This document shows, one piece after another, positions 5,792 through 14,532 of a stretch of 30,085 bases of DNA (position 1 is the stretch's first letter; every line of letters starts with the position of its first letter). This stretch comes from an uncultured Collinsella sp. Lineage in GTDB: Bacteria > Actinomycetota > Coriobacteriia > Coriobacteriales > Coriobacteriaceae. Below the pieces are notes generated by a model. It was given only the letters and a program-made list of their open reading frames with translations, did not search any database and was not told where the DNA came from. The translations under genes were made by a program, and so were the position numbers. The stretch lies in assembly GCA_958445065.1 (NCBI GenBank), contig CAUCQW010000026.1, forward strand, positions 1 through 30,085. The letters run 5' to 3'.

Positions 5792-8152
5792 CTACACACG
5801 GCGCTTGAGCTGAGCTCCGCCTTCGCCGGGCATAAGACGGCGAGCGTCGTAGACCGAATCGACACTGCTGATGGAAGCCAGCAGCGGATCCAGACCACTC
5901 GCGTCCGAGATCTCGACCATAAAGCGCAGGGTTGCAATACCCTCGCGGTTGGTCGACGTGGCGGCAGAAAGGATATTGCCGCCCGCATCGCCAATGGCAA
6001 TGGTGACATCCTTGAGCAGGCCCATACGGTCCAAGCACTCGACCACGATCTCGACCTGGAAGAGGGTGTCGGCAGCGCCGTCCCACTCCACATCGATCAT
6101 GCGCTCGGGATGTTCCATAAGACCCTTGACGTTGGGGCAGTTGGCGCGATGTACCGAAACGCCACGACCGCGCGTGATGAAGCCGACGATGTCGTCGCCC
6201 GTCACGGGGTTGCAGCAATGAGCCAGACGGACCAGCAGGCCGCTGTTGCTCTCGCCCTTGACGATAATGCCGTTACTTGCGCTCTTGCCGCGCTTTTGCG
6301 GCTTGCGGTTGGAGCCGCGAGCAGGCTGTTTCACGACCTCGGCGATAGCCTCGGCCTTGGTGAGCTGTTCCTCGGGCTTGGGGTCCAAGATTTGCTCGAC
6401 CTTATTGCCCACAGCGCGCGGGGCAACCTTGCCGGCGCCGACGGCGGCAAACAGGTCCTCGAGCTGCTTGAAGTTAAACTGCTCCGCTACGGCGTTGAGC
6501 GCACGCGTTGATCGCGGCGTAGAGATGCCATACCCGCGCTTGCGCAGGTCCTTGGCCAGTATATCGCGGCCGGCAGCAGCGTCATCGTCTTTGGTCGCGG
6601 CGGCGAAGTAACGGCGAATCTTTGATTTGGCCGAAGGTGTCTTGACGATCTTAAGCCAATCGCGCGACGGCTTAGAGCTCTTGTTAGTCAGAATCTCGAC
6701 ACGGTCACCCGTCTTGATTTCGTGCGTGAGCGGCGCCACCGCACCGTTGATCTTGGCGCCGACGCAGTGGTTACCGACCTCGGTATGAACGGCGTAGGCA
6801 AAGTCGAGCGGTGTAGAGCCGGCACGAAGCGCCATGACCTCGCCTTTGGGCGTAAAGACAAAAATTTCCTGGTCGAACAAGTCGACCTTCAGTGAGTGCA
6901 GGTATTCCTTGGCATCGGTGATCTCGTCAGACGCCGCCCAGTCGAGTGAGTGCTTAAGCCAGTTGATCTGGTCGTCCAGACGCTGCGCATCGTTGGTCTT
7001 AGAGGCAGACGATCCGCCCGACTTCTTGTACAGCCAGTGGGCGGCGATGCCGTACTCGGCCTGCTCATGCATCTCGTAGGTTCGAATCTGAATCTCAAGC
7101 GGGCGGGCCGTGGGGCCGATAACCGTCGTATGGAGTGACTGGTAGTTATTGACCTTGGGCATGGCGATATAGTCTTTAAAGCGACCGGGCATGGGATGCC
7201 ACAAGGTATGCACGGCACCAAGCGTGGAATAGCAATCGCGCACCGAATGAGTGATGACGCGCAGCGCCACCAGGTCGTAAATCTCGGAGAACTCCTTGCC
7301 CTTGCGCTTCATCTTTTGATAGATGGACCAATAGTGCTTGGAACGACCGTTGATCTGAAAGCCCTCAAGACCAATGCGATTGAGCTCATCGGTGAGCGTC
7401 TTGATGGTCTCGGCAAGATAGCGCTCGCGAACCTCGCGCGATTCGGCTACCATGCGCGCGATGCGCTGGTAGGCATCGGGCTCCAAGTAGAAGAAGGACA
7501 GGTCCTCGAGCTCCCACTTGATTGAGCTCATGCCCAGGCGGTCGGCCAGAGGCGCGTATACGTCCATGGTCTCGCGCGCCTTAAACAGACGGCGGTCCTC
7601 GCGCAGGGCGGCAAGCGTGCGCATGTTATGCAGGCGGTCGGCGAGCTTGACGATGATGACGCGAATGTCCTTGGACATGGCGAGGAACATCTTGCGCAGC
7701 GTGAGGGCCTGCTTCTCGTCCATGCTGTCGACTTCGATGTTGGTGAGCTTGGTCACGCCATCGACGAGCTCGGCCACCGTATCACCAAACAGACCCGAAA
7801 CATCGGTAAGCGAGGTCTCGGTATCCTCGACGGTATCGTGCAGCAGCGCGGCGCACACCACATCGCAGTCCATCTTAAGATCGGCCAAAATGATGGCAAC
7901 CTCGACGGGATGGTTAATGTACATCTCGCCCGAGCGCCGCTTTTGGTTGCAGTGCTTCTCGGCAGCAAAGCAGTAGGCCTGCTCCACCTTGGAGAAGTCA
8001 TCCTCATTCATATATTTGAGGCACAGGCGCTCCAGCTTGTCGTAGCTGTCCGCCATAATCTCGGGCGGCAGCTCATCAGCATGCTTATAGTGCTCCATCT
8101 CCGAGAACGGCTGGAGGGTGGAATCATGGGCGGTACGGGCTGCGGCATCCAT
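5792..8152 (-). CDS. Bifunctional (p)ppGpp synthetase/hydrolase, RelA/SpoT family
   Basis: This 786-residue protein makes and degrades the alarmone (p)ppGpp, the signal of the stringent response. The N-terminal HD hydrolase has its key residues in ALLHDTVEDT (HD at 105-106). The synthetase domain follows with YSTLGAVHTLWHP and GRFKDYIAMPKVNNYQSLH. The RFKD tetrad (324-327) is the RxKD form found in bifunctional Rel/SpoT enzymes rather than RelA. Next come a TGS domain (about 427-488), a Cys-rich zinc-finger-like block (LAHCCNP to NCPN) and a C-terminal ACT domain. Length is normal for long RSH proteins. The start at 8152 follows AAGGGG by about 7 nt and lies 15 bp after the RecJ-helicase stop, implying one transcript. 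A hairpin follows the stop. Confidence 0.96.
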   Translation of the reverse strand: MDAAARTAHDSTLQPFSEMEHYKHADELPPEIMADSYDKLERLCLKYMNEDDFSKVEQAYCFAAEKHCNQKRRSGEMYINHPVEVAIILADLKMDCDVVCAALLHDTVEDTETSLTDVSGLFGDTVAELVDGVTKLTNIEVDSMDEKQALTLRKMFLAMSKDIRVIIVKLADRLHNMRTLAALREDRRLFKARETMDVYAPLADRLGMSSIKWELEDLSFFYLEPDAYQRIARMVAESREVRERYLAETIKTLTDELNRIGLEGFQINGRSKHYWSIYQKMKRKGKEFSEIYDLVALRVITHSVRDCYSTLGAVHTLWHPMPGRFKDYIAMPKVNNYQSLHTTVIGPTARPLEIQIRTYEMHEQAEYGIAAHWLYKKSGGSSASKTNDAQRLDDQINWLKHSLDWAASDEITDAKEYLHSLKVDLFDQEIFVFTPKGEVMALRAGSTPLDFAYAVHTEVGNHCVGAKINGAVAPLTHEIKTGDRVEILTNKSSKPSRDWLKIVKTPSAKSKIRRYFAAATKDDDAAAGRDILAKDLRKRGYGISTPRSTRALNAVAEQFNFKQLEDLFAAVGAGKVAPRAVGNKVEQILDPKPEEQLTKAEAIAEVVKQPARGSNRKPQKRGKSASNGIIVKGESNSGLLVRLAHCCNPVTGDDIVGFITRGRGVSVHRANCPNVKGLMEHPERMIDVEWDGAADTLFQVEIVVECLDRMGLLKDVTIAIGDAGGNILSAATSTNREGIATLRFMVEISDASGLDPLLASISSVDSVYDARRLMPGEGGAQLKRRV

Positions 8153-8167
8153 CGAGGTCCCCTTCCC

Positions 8168-11100
8168 CTAGGCCCGCGGTACGATCGGGCGGTTAACTTT
8201 GGCTAGCATATCAGAAGCGCACGAATCGAGCGCCCAGCTCCGGAAAGCCGAGAACTCCATGCGCGAGCGCAAGCCCTCCAAATAGCGAATTGACCTGCTT
8301 AATTGCACGCGACCGGGATTTTCGGCCATCGCGATGCGACGCGTATCGTCAAACCCCGAAACGCGACAGAAACCAAGCTCTTCGAAGATTCCCAGGCCGC
8401 TTTCCACCGAGCGCTCGTCGACCGGCGTGCGAGCATCGATGGCAAGACACATCTGAGCGATGTCGATATCGCTCGCGCAGAATGAATCGTCCCCCGTCTT
8501 GCCGCGGTTGGAGCGCCACATGGTCTGCAGCGCTCGATAGAGCGTGACAAGCTCATCGCGCTCGGGCGCGTAACAATCGAGCAGGCGCTCGTTAATTCGG
8601 GCGTCGCGCGACGAATAGAGCAGGTGAATCACGGCGGGCTGGCCATCGCGGCCGGCACGGCCACTCATCTGGTTAAACTCAATCGCACCAAACGGCATGT
8701 GGTAGAGCACGACATGGCGGATATCGGGCAGGTTGACGCCCTCACCAAAAGCCGAGGTTGAAACGATGCAGCTGAGACTTCCGTCTCTAAAGGCTTCTTC
8801 AACACGGCGGCGATCGGAGCGCGCAAGCCCGGCGTTATAGAACGCGATATGGGTCGCACAGTCAGGCACGCGTTTGCGCAACGTCTTGGCAAGCGCCACG
8901 GACTGGTCGCGCGAGTTCACGTAAATGACGGTCTTCTCCCCCGTCGCCACGATCGACACCAGGCGATTTTCGCGGCTCGCAAGGTCACGGTCGTCCTCGA
9001 GCTGCAGGTTCTCGCGAACGGTCTCGTCGACCACCGTCCTGGTAATCGGTAATACACGAGCAAGCTCCGCCACAACCGGAGCCGTCGCGGTAGCCGTTGC
9101 CGCCATGACAACGGGGTCGCCCAGGGCCTTGAGGATATCGGGCATGTCGAGATAGGCGCTGCGGTCGCCGCCCTTGGCAAGACCGGCATGATGCGCCTCA
9201 TCGATAACGACAAAACCGATGCGCCCCGAACGCGCAAAGCGATCGCGGTGAATGGACAGAAACTCGGGCGTCGTGAGCACGATGCCGGTGCGGCCCGAAG
9301 CCAAGCCGGCAAACACGTCATCGCGCGCCGCTTCCACGGTCTCGCCGGTCAGCACGCCTACGCCAATGCCGAGCGCGGCCATCGTCGAGGAAAGGTGATA
9401 GGCCTGGTCGGCAACGAGCGCGCGCAGCGGATAGACAAAGATACTCGCACGCCCGCGAAGAACCGCCTCGCGCGCGGCATGCACATGGAAGATAAGAGAC
9501 TTGCCGCGCCCCGTTCCCATAACGGCCAGAACACTTTGGTGATCGGCCAGGGCATCGAGCGCCTCGACCTGCGCGCGGTGCGGCTGGTTCGATCCGATAA
9601 AGCTGTGAATGAGCGAGCGCGTGAGCTCGGTATAGGAAAGCTGGGCAAGCGTCTCGCGTTTACGCGACTCCAGGCGCAGTCCAGAATCCGCCGGTTGTAC
9701 GCCGCGGCGAAGCTCACATGCCGGGTCGTCAACGCTGGGTGCCGTGGTATCGCGGACCAAGACATCTTTGATCATGAGCTTGGGCTTCACACGTCCCTGC
9801 CAATGCTCGGCAACGGCCTCGAATACCAAGTCGACGGCGCTGTCGCAATTGATAAGCCTATCGATCTGCGGTACGCGGAACATAATGGCAGGCACACTCG
9901 CGGCTCCATCCGTCGCCACGAAGCGCATATGCTCGCCGGTCTTACCCACCACGGCACGATCACACATCGTCACGCCCTCGGCAGCCAGCAGCGGCACCTT
10001 ATTACCCTGGCCAAACGGCTCAAGGCGGGAAATCTGCTCGATGGTCTCGATATTCAATTCGGAAAGGTCGACCGTGGCGGCAACCTCATCGGTGTCCTCA
10101 AAGTCCTCGGCGGGAAGCTCGGACAGCACAGCGGAAAGGCGACGACGGAACTCGTCGAGCTTGGACGCCTCGATGGTCACGCCCACCGCACCGGCATGCC
10201 CGCCGCGGCGAATCAGCAGGTCGGAACAGCGCTCGACGGCTTCGAACAGGTTGACCTTGCCCACCGAGCGGCCCGAGCCACGTGCTATACCGTCCTCGAT
10301 AGAGAAGAGCAACGCCGGCACGTGATATCGGTTGGTAAGGCGGCTCGCCACGATGCCTTTAACGCCCTCGTGCCAGCCCTCGCCACCCACGACGATTGCG
10401 CGACCGCCATCATAGGTCTCCTCGACCTTTGCCATGGCATCACGCGTGAGCTCCGCCTCAATCTCGCGACGCTGACGGTTGATCTCCTCGAGCTCGGCCG
10501 CCAGTGCACTTGCCTCGATAGGATCGCGGGCAAGCAGCAGGTCGAGCGCCAGCTTGGGATCGGCCATGCGGCCGGCGGCGTTTAAGCGGGGAATGAGCGA
10601 GAACGATAGACCGTCCGCCGTAATGGTAGCCAGATCGGCCTTGGCGAGCGCTGCAAGCGCGATGTAACCGGGACGAGCCGTCACGCGCATCTGCTGGATG
10701 CCCTCGGCGACCAGTGCGCGATTCTCGGGCGTGAGCGGCATCATGTCGGACACGGTGCCCAGTGCCGCGACCTCAATCAGCGAACGCCAATACGACGGCT
10801 TGCCCAGACGCTCGCCCAAAACCTGCACCAGCTTGAGCGCCACACCGGCACCGGCAAGTTCACGCGAGGGGCCCTTATCCTCGAGTTTAGGGTCGGTCAG
10901 GGGCACGCCCTGCGGCACCTGATCGGAGGGCTCGTGATGGTCCGTGACCACCAAATCGATCCCCAGGCTCTCCAGATAGGAAACCTCTTCTTTGGCGGCA
11001 ATGCCGTTATCGACGGTCACGATCAGCTGGGGACGAGCGAGCTCGTTAACGCGGTCGAGCGCCGCGCGCGAAAGACCGTAGCCCTCGTCAAAGCGATGTG

Positions 11101-11455
11101 GAATAAACGGCGTAACATCGGCGCCAAACGTGCGCAGTGCCTCGGTCAACAGACAGGTCGATGTAATACCGTCGACGTCGAAATCACCAAAGACGGCGAT
11201 GCGTTCGCGGTTGCGAATAGCACGCTCGACGCGGTCGGCAACGACCGACATGCCCGGGATAATGAGTGGATCGGCCCAATCACGGTCGAGCGAAGGCGTC
11301 AAAAATAGCTGGCCTTCCTCGATGGATGTAATGCCGTGCGCAACCATAATGCGCGCCACCAGCCCGGGTATGCCCAGACCAGCCGAAAGCTCCTTTTCGA
11401 GCTCGGGATTTTGCTGAGCGACCGCCCAGCGATGCGTCGTCTTAAGCGATGACAT
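8168..11455 (-). CDS. recJ: RecJ single-strand exonuclease fused to a RecQ-like DEAH helicase
   Basis: Residues 1-570 (counting from the ATG at 11455) form a complete RecJ, the 5'-3' ssDNA exonuclease of recombination and mismatch repair. Landmarks are DFDVDG (91-96), VTVDNG, TDHHEP (DHH 172-174), LGTVSD, RLNAAGRM, the DHHA1 motif GGHAGAVG (418-425) and an OB-type region. Residues about 605-960 form a superfamily 2 helicase: Walker A GTGRGKS (647-653), PLRALVADQ, DEAH (752-755), TATAT, FGEGVNLPD and SGRAGRDG (931-938), most like RecQ. A winged-helix-like tail completes 1095 residues against about 570 for ordinary RecJ. No RecQ zinc cysteines are evident. A GTG start at 11500 would add 15 residues; the ATG matches RecJ N-termini better. 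Likely cotranscribed with the RelA/SpoT gene. Confidence 0.93.
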   Translation of the reverse strand: MSSLKTTHRWAVAQQNPELEKELSAGLGIPGLVARIMVAHGITSIEEGQLFLTPSLDRDWADPLIIPGMSVVADRVERAIRNRERIAVFGDFDVDGITSTCLLTEALRTFGADVTPFIPHRFDEGYGLSRAALDRVNELARPQLIVTVDNGIAAKEEVSYLESLGIDLVVTDHHEPSDQVPQGVPLTDPKLEDKGPSRELAGAGVALKLVQVLGERLGKPSYWRSLIEVAALGTVSDMMPLTPENRALVAEGIQQMRVTARPGYIALAALAKADLATITADGLSFSLIPRLNAAGRMADPKLALDLLLARDPIEASALAAELEEINRQRREIEAELTRDAMAKVEETYDGGRAIVVGGEGWHEGVKGIVASRLTNRYHVPALLFSIEDGIARGSGRSVGKVNLFEAVERCSDLLIRRGGHAGAVGVTIEASKLDEFRRRLSAVLSELPAEDFEDTDEVAATVDLSELNIETIEQISRLEPFGQGNKVPLLAAEGVTMCDRAVVGKTGEHMRFVATDGAASVPAIMFRVPQIDRLINCDSAVDLVFEAVAEHWQGRVKPKLMIKDVLVRDTTAPSVDDPACELRRGVQPADSGLRLESRKRETLAQLSYTELTRSLIHSFIGSNQPHRAQVEALDALADHQSVLAVMGTGRGKSLIFHVHAAREAVLRGRASIFVYPLRALVADQAYHLSSTMAALGIGVGVLTGETVEAARDDVFAGLASGRTGIVLTTPEFLSIHRDRFARSGRIGFVVIDEAHHAGLAKGGDRSAYLDMPDILKALGDPVVMAATATATAPVVAELARVLPITRTVVDETVRENLQLEDDRDLASRENRLVSIVATGEKTVIYVNSRDQSVALAKTLRKRVPDCATHIAFYNAGLARSDRRRVEEAFRDGSLSCIVSTSAFGEGVNLPDIRHVVLYHMPFGAIEFNQMSGRAGRDGQPAVIHLLYSSRDARINERLLDCYAPERDELVTLYRALQTMWRSNRGKTGDDSFCASDIDIAQMCLAIDARTPVDERSVESGLGIFEELGFCRVSGFDDTRRIAMAENPGRVQLSRSIRYLEGLRSRMEFSAFRSWALDSCASDMLAKVNRPIVPRA

Positions 11456-11563
11456 AGGCGCCCACCCCCGATAGGGGCAGGTCGCCGCAATACCTCTCAC
11501 GGTTCATAGCGATGAGTCCTCTGTGTATGCCCGCTTCGGCAGGCAGATCTGTTGAACGGATTT

Positions 11564-11569
11564 ATTATA
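11564..11569 (-). promoter_or_regulatory. Candidate -10 box of the recJ-relA/spoT operon
   Basis: On the minus strand TATAAT is a perfect -10 hexamer about 110 bp upstream of the preferred recJ ATG; the -35 region is weak. The remaining gap 11570-11730 contains a small inverted repeat, CGAGGG/CCCTCG (11618-11637), with no assigned role. Confidence 0.4.
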
Positions 11570-11730
11570 CCGTGCAGCGTGGACGCACAACGTCCAGCAC
11601 GCCGTGGTTTCGATAAACGAGGGCGGTAATACCCTCGAAATAATCGAGCGTTTCAGCCACACGGACGCGTGCGAGCGTCTAGCATATCCATTCAAAACGG
11701 ATTCACGAGCAAAGGGAGTCGCAAGCGCAT

Positions 11731-12729
11731 ATGAAGCAATGGGTTGGACTGGGCAAATTTCTCGCGGGATACATGCAGGTCATCGTTCCGATTTGCGTGG
11801 CGCTCGGTGTGCTCTTTCCCCAGCAGATTGGCGTACTCAAGCCTATCGTTCCCGCCCTGTTTGCCTTTATGACGTTTCAGGGTGCGCTCAGCAACACCTT
11901 CCACCAGGTAACCGAGGTGTTCCGCCGTCCGCTGCACCTGGTCTTGGCGTTGCTCGTCTCGGCGGTGCTTATCCCTATCGCAGCCTATGCCATGGGATCG
12001 TTATTCTTTGGCTCCAATCCCAACCTTGTCTGCGGTATCGTGCTCGAGTACAGCGTACCTGTGGCAGTCACTGCCTTTATGTGGATTAGCATGTTCGGCG
12101 GCAACGGCCCGCTCGCGCTCACCATCATCCTGACGTCCTCGGTCATCTCACCTGTGACGATTCCTCTTACGCTCAAGCTCTTGCTGGGCGCCACCGTCTC
12201 GATCGATGTGCCGAGCATGATGCAGGACATGGCCTTTATGATCGCCATCCCCGCCGTGCTCGGCATCGTGATCAATGAACTCACGCGCGGCTGGGGTCAT
12301 GAGAAACTCTCCCCCGCGCTCTCGCCCGCCTGCAAGTTCATGATGATGGGGGTCATCGCGTCCAACTCCACCGCCATGAGCGAGTACGTGCTGCACATGA
12401 ACGCGGTGCGCCTGGAAGTCGCCCTCTTTATCCTTTCGTTCGCCATCAGTGGCTTTATCATCGGCATCCTGGTCGCACGTGCCCTGCATCTGCCGTATAG
12501 CGAGACGACCACCATGTGCTTTACCTGCGGCATGCGTAACATCTCTTCGGGCGCCGTCATCGCCACACAGTACTTTCCCGGCGAGGTCGTATTCCCCGTC
12601 ATGTGCGGTACGCTGTTTCAACAGGTGCTGGCCTCGATTATCGGACATCTCTTTGAGCGCCTGACCGGCGAGGAGCGCGCCAAACAGCGCAAGCGGGTCA
12701 AGGCCGGCCGCGACGCGATGGCAAGCTAG
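11731..12729 (+). CDS. Bile acid:sodium symporter (BASS) family transporter
   Basis: This 332-residue hydrophobic protein has about nine or ten membrane segments and belongs to the BASS superfamily (SBF-like fold), sodium-coupled carriers of organic anions. Supporting motifs are EYSVPVAVTAFMWISMFGGN and the conserved GMRNISSGAVIATQYFPGEVVFPVM block, which corresponds to the substrate and sodium site region in the second half of the fold. The C-terminus is short, basic and cytosolic. Bacterial members move pantoate, pyruvate, ketoacids or bile acids; substrate cannot be decided, and bile acid is only attractive because the host appears to be a gut bacterium. It is divergent from recJ and ends 30 bp from the convergent DUF4931 gene. 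The ribosome site GGGAG is rather far (12 nt). Confidence 0.88.
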   Translation: MKQWVGLGKFLAGYMQVIVPICVALGVLFPQQIGVLKPIVPALFAFMTFQGALSNTFHQVTEVFRRPLHLVLALLVSAVLIPIAAYAMGSLFFGSNPNLVCGIVLEYSVPVAVTAFMWISMFGGNGPLALTIILTSSVISPVTIPLTLKLLLGATVSIDVPSMMQDMAFMIAIPAVLGIVINELTRGWGHEKLSPALSPACKFMMMGVIASNSTAMSEYVLHMNAVRLEVALFILSFAISGFIIGILVARALHLPYSETTTMCFTCGMRNISSGAVIATQYFPGEVVFPVMCGTLFQQVLASIIGHLFERLTGEERAKQRKRVKAGRDAMAS

Positions 12730-12759
12730 GCAGCACGCTTTTCGCAGGCACTCGCCTTG

Positions 12760-13557
12760 CTACGCGAGCGTTTCCAGATGCGCGCGTAGGCGCTCGGCAT
12801 CGACATCGAGCGTTGTCTCGGCATTGACCTGGGCCAAACGATAGCCCACAAAGTAGGGCGAAACCACCCAACGTGGCAGCGCCTTGGCAATGGTCCGGCC
12901 GTCCATGTGGTAGAAGAACAAGTTGTACGACTCCGCACGACCGCCGTGGTGCTCGTGCAGGATATAGCACAGAGCTACCTGGATCGCATCGGCAAACAGG
13001 CCCGCTTCGGCTTGGTCGCGGGCGTCGTCGCTGGCGGCGATTCCCTGTGGAGCCGAGACGTTGACCTCAAAGAATCCCATGATCGGCTCGGTTGAGATGT
13101 TGACCGCGACCCTCCCGTGTCGCCAAACATCGATGCCTTCAAAGTTGGCTGAGGTCAGCGCCGCATAGCCGTCCTCCTGTTCCAAGCCCACAATCTGCAT
13201 GTGTGGATGGACGAGGCTGCCGCCCGAAAGCGGGCCTTTGTTCTTGTACATGAGCACACTGCGGTACTGTTGGGAATCGATCATCTGCTGCCAGCAGCCC
13301 AGGGCAAACCGCATCACATGATGCAGCTCATCCGGTTCATAGGTCACCAGGTCGGCGTCGTGATTGGCCGACTCGATCAATACGGTCTGACGGGTGGCCC
13401 GCAAGGTCTTGAACTTATTCTCGAGCCAGATGCAGTCACCATCGCGCTGGATGATGTTGGCGAGCCCCTCCGTGTCGCAAAAAGGGCACGCGGTGCCAAG
13501 GCGACGATTATCGTCGGGCTTGCCGCTCGCCTGCTGAACGTCAAATACCAGCGCCAC
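12760..13557 (-). CDS. DUF4931 / GalT-like nucleotidyltransferase-fold protein
   Basis: This 265-residue cytosolic protein resembles galactose-1-phosphate uridylyltransferase and HIT proteins. A zinc-type ACPFC (C24, C27) lies at the N-terminus and a HIT-type motif SLVHPHMQ (H117, H119) sits where GalT has its nucleotidyl-His site. The overall shape matches the uncharacterised DUF4931 family. It could transfer or hydrolyse a nucleotide-phosphate bond, but the substrate is unknown. The start is a GTG at 13555-13557, only 3 nt after the cutC stop; its ribosome site GGAGG lies in the last cutC codons, so the two are translationally coupled. It is convergent with the BASS transporter, with no terminator seen in the 30-bp gap. 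Confidence 0.8.
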   Translation of the reverse strand: MALVFDVQQASGKPDDNRRLGTACPFCDTEGLANIIQRDGDCIWLENKFKTLRATRQTVLIESANHDADLVTYEPDELHHVMRFALGCWQQMIDSQQYRSVLMYKNKGPLSGGSLVHPHMQIVGLEQEDGYAALTSANFEGIDVWRHGRVAVNISTEPIMGFFEVNVSAPQGIAASDDARDQAEAGLFADAIQVALCYILHEHHGGRAESYNLFFYHMDGRTIAKALPRWVVSPYFVGYRLAQVNAETTLDVDAERLRAHLETLA

Positions 13558-13560
13558 GGG

Positions 13561-14238
13561 TTATACCTCCAGCGGCACGATCTTGGTGCCATGGAGCTCG
13601 GAGACGCCTAGCGCCGCCGCGACCGCGTCGCGATTTGCCGTAGTAATGCCGCCGCCGGGAAGGATGGTCAAACGATCGCCCGCATACTCGATTAAACGAG
13701 CCAGGTGATCGAAATTATCCTCGATCGACGTGCCGGCAGCGCCGCCATGCGTGAGGATGCGCGTAACGCCGCAGTCGGCAAGCGTATCAATCGCATCGAG
13801 CTGAGCCTCGGGCGAGAGCTGGTCAAATGCCATGTGGAAGGTGATGTCGATGGGCTCACGCTTGCACTCCTCGGTCGCGCAGCCCGCAGCCATCACGAGA
13901 GCGCCCAGCGTAAGATCGTCGAGCGCCCAGCCGCTGGCACAGGGCTTGCAGCAGCCAAAGACCAGGCCGTCAACGCCGGCGCTCACAGCAAGGCCCAGGT
14001 CCATCTCCATCATGCGCAGCTCGTCCTGGTCGTAGTGAAAGTCGCCGCCACGCGGGCGAATCATGCACATCACCCGTGCATCGTGCTCGTGGACATAGTT
14101 GGTCGTAGCGCTGATAACGCCGGCCGAAGGCGTGGTGCCACCAACGGCAAGGTTGTCGCACAGCTCGATACGCCTTGCACCGGCATCGATAGCCGCCGGC
14201 ACCCGCTCAAAGTTCTCGGCACAAAACTCGTACACCAT
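13561..14238 (-). CDS. cutC: CutC family TIM-barrel protein
   Basis: This 225-residue protein matches the CutC family (PF03932), historically called copper homeostasis proteins although a direct copper role is doubtful. Recognisable blocks are EFCAENFERVPAAIDAGARR, IELCDNLAVGGTTPSAG, VMCMIRPRGGDFHYDQDEL, DGLVFGCC, ITFHMAFDQ, RILTHGG and ILPGGGI, in the usual barrel order. Start choice: GGGGG ends 7 nt before the ATG at 14238; the frame stays open upstream, but the extra residues are not family-like. It is directly coupled to the downstream DUF4931 gene, so the two probably act on the same pathway. Copper transport genes are absent nearby. Confidence 0.93.
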   Translation of the reverse strand: MVYEFCAENFERVPAAIDAGARRIELCDNLAVGGTTPSAGVISATTNYVHEHDARVMCMIRPRGGDFHYDQDELRMMEMDLGLAVSAGVDGLVFGCCKPCASGWALDDLTLGALVMAAGCATEECKREPIDITFHMAFDQLSPEAQLDAIDTLADCGVTRILTHGGAAGTSIEDNFDHLARLIEYAGDRLTILPGGGITTANRDAVAAALGVSELHGTKIVPLEV

Positions 14239-14325
14239 AGATAGACCCCCAGATGACATTTCTATTTCCACACGGCATTGTCGCACTTTAAAAACCAACC
14301 CGCATGACAGAGCAAAATGATTTGG

Positions 14326-14349
14326 TGGGGACGAAGGAAAACGTCCCCA
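14326..14349. repeat. 8-bp hairpin upstream of cutC
   Basis: TGGGGACG (14326-14333) and CGTCCCCA (14342-14349) are perfect complements around an A-rich 8-nt loop. It lies about 90 bp upstream of the cutC start, in the gap 14239-14532 that also contains the nested palindrome. Confidence 0.6.
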
Positions 14350-14389
14350 ACGACTACCTCCAACGCCGCAGGCAGAGGACGGACAGCGA

Positions 14390-14489
14390 GCGGGCACCAG
14401 AGCGAACAGATTGGCATGAAAAGAGGGCGGCATAGACCTTCTGGTCATGCCGCCCTCTTTGAATGACAAGCTGTCGCTCTGGTGCCCGC
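14390..14489. repeat. 100-bp nested palindrome enclosing the liv terminator
   Basis: The outer arms, 16 bp at 14390-14405 and 14474-14489, are perfect complements. They enclose the terminator hairpin 14419-14460. A neighbouring hairpin, CCGCCGTTC with GAACGGCGG (about 14505-14527), abuts the livF stop. The bilateral symmetry looks like a mobile palindromic unit that supplies a terminator. Confidence 0.65.
14419..14460 (-). terminator. Strong terminator of the liv operon
   Basis: AAAGAGGGCGGCAT pairs with ATGCCGCCCTCTTT (arms 14420-14433 and 14447-14460), with an inner GACC/GGTC stem and a TTCT loop. The U-tract is short (UUUU on the minus strand). It lies about 70 bp after livF, and a run on either side makes it potentially bidirectional. 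Confidence 0.75.
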
Positions 14490-14532
14490 GCAGCGTCGAC
14501 TGGTCCGCCGTTCGGTAGAACGGCGGAACCGC

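Noticed and set aside
11504..11695. 63-residue minus-strand ORF upstream of recJ
   Set aside because: It covers the promoter region and has no ribosome site or family resemblance.
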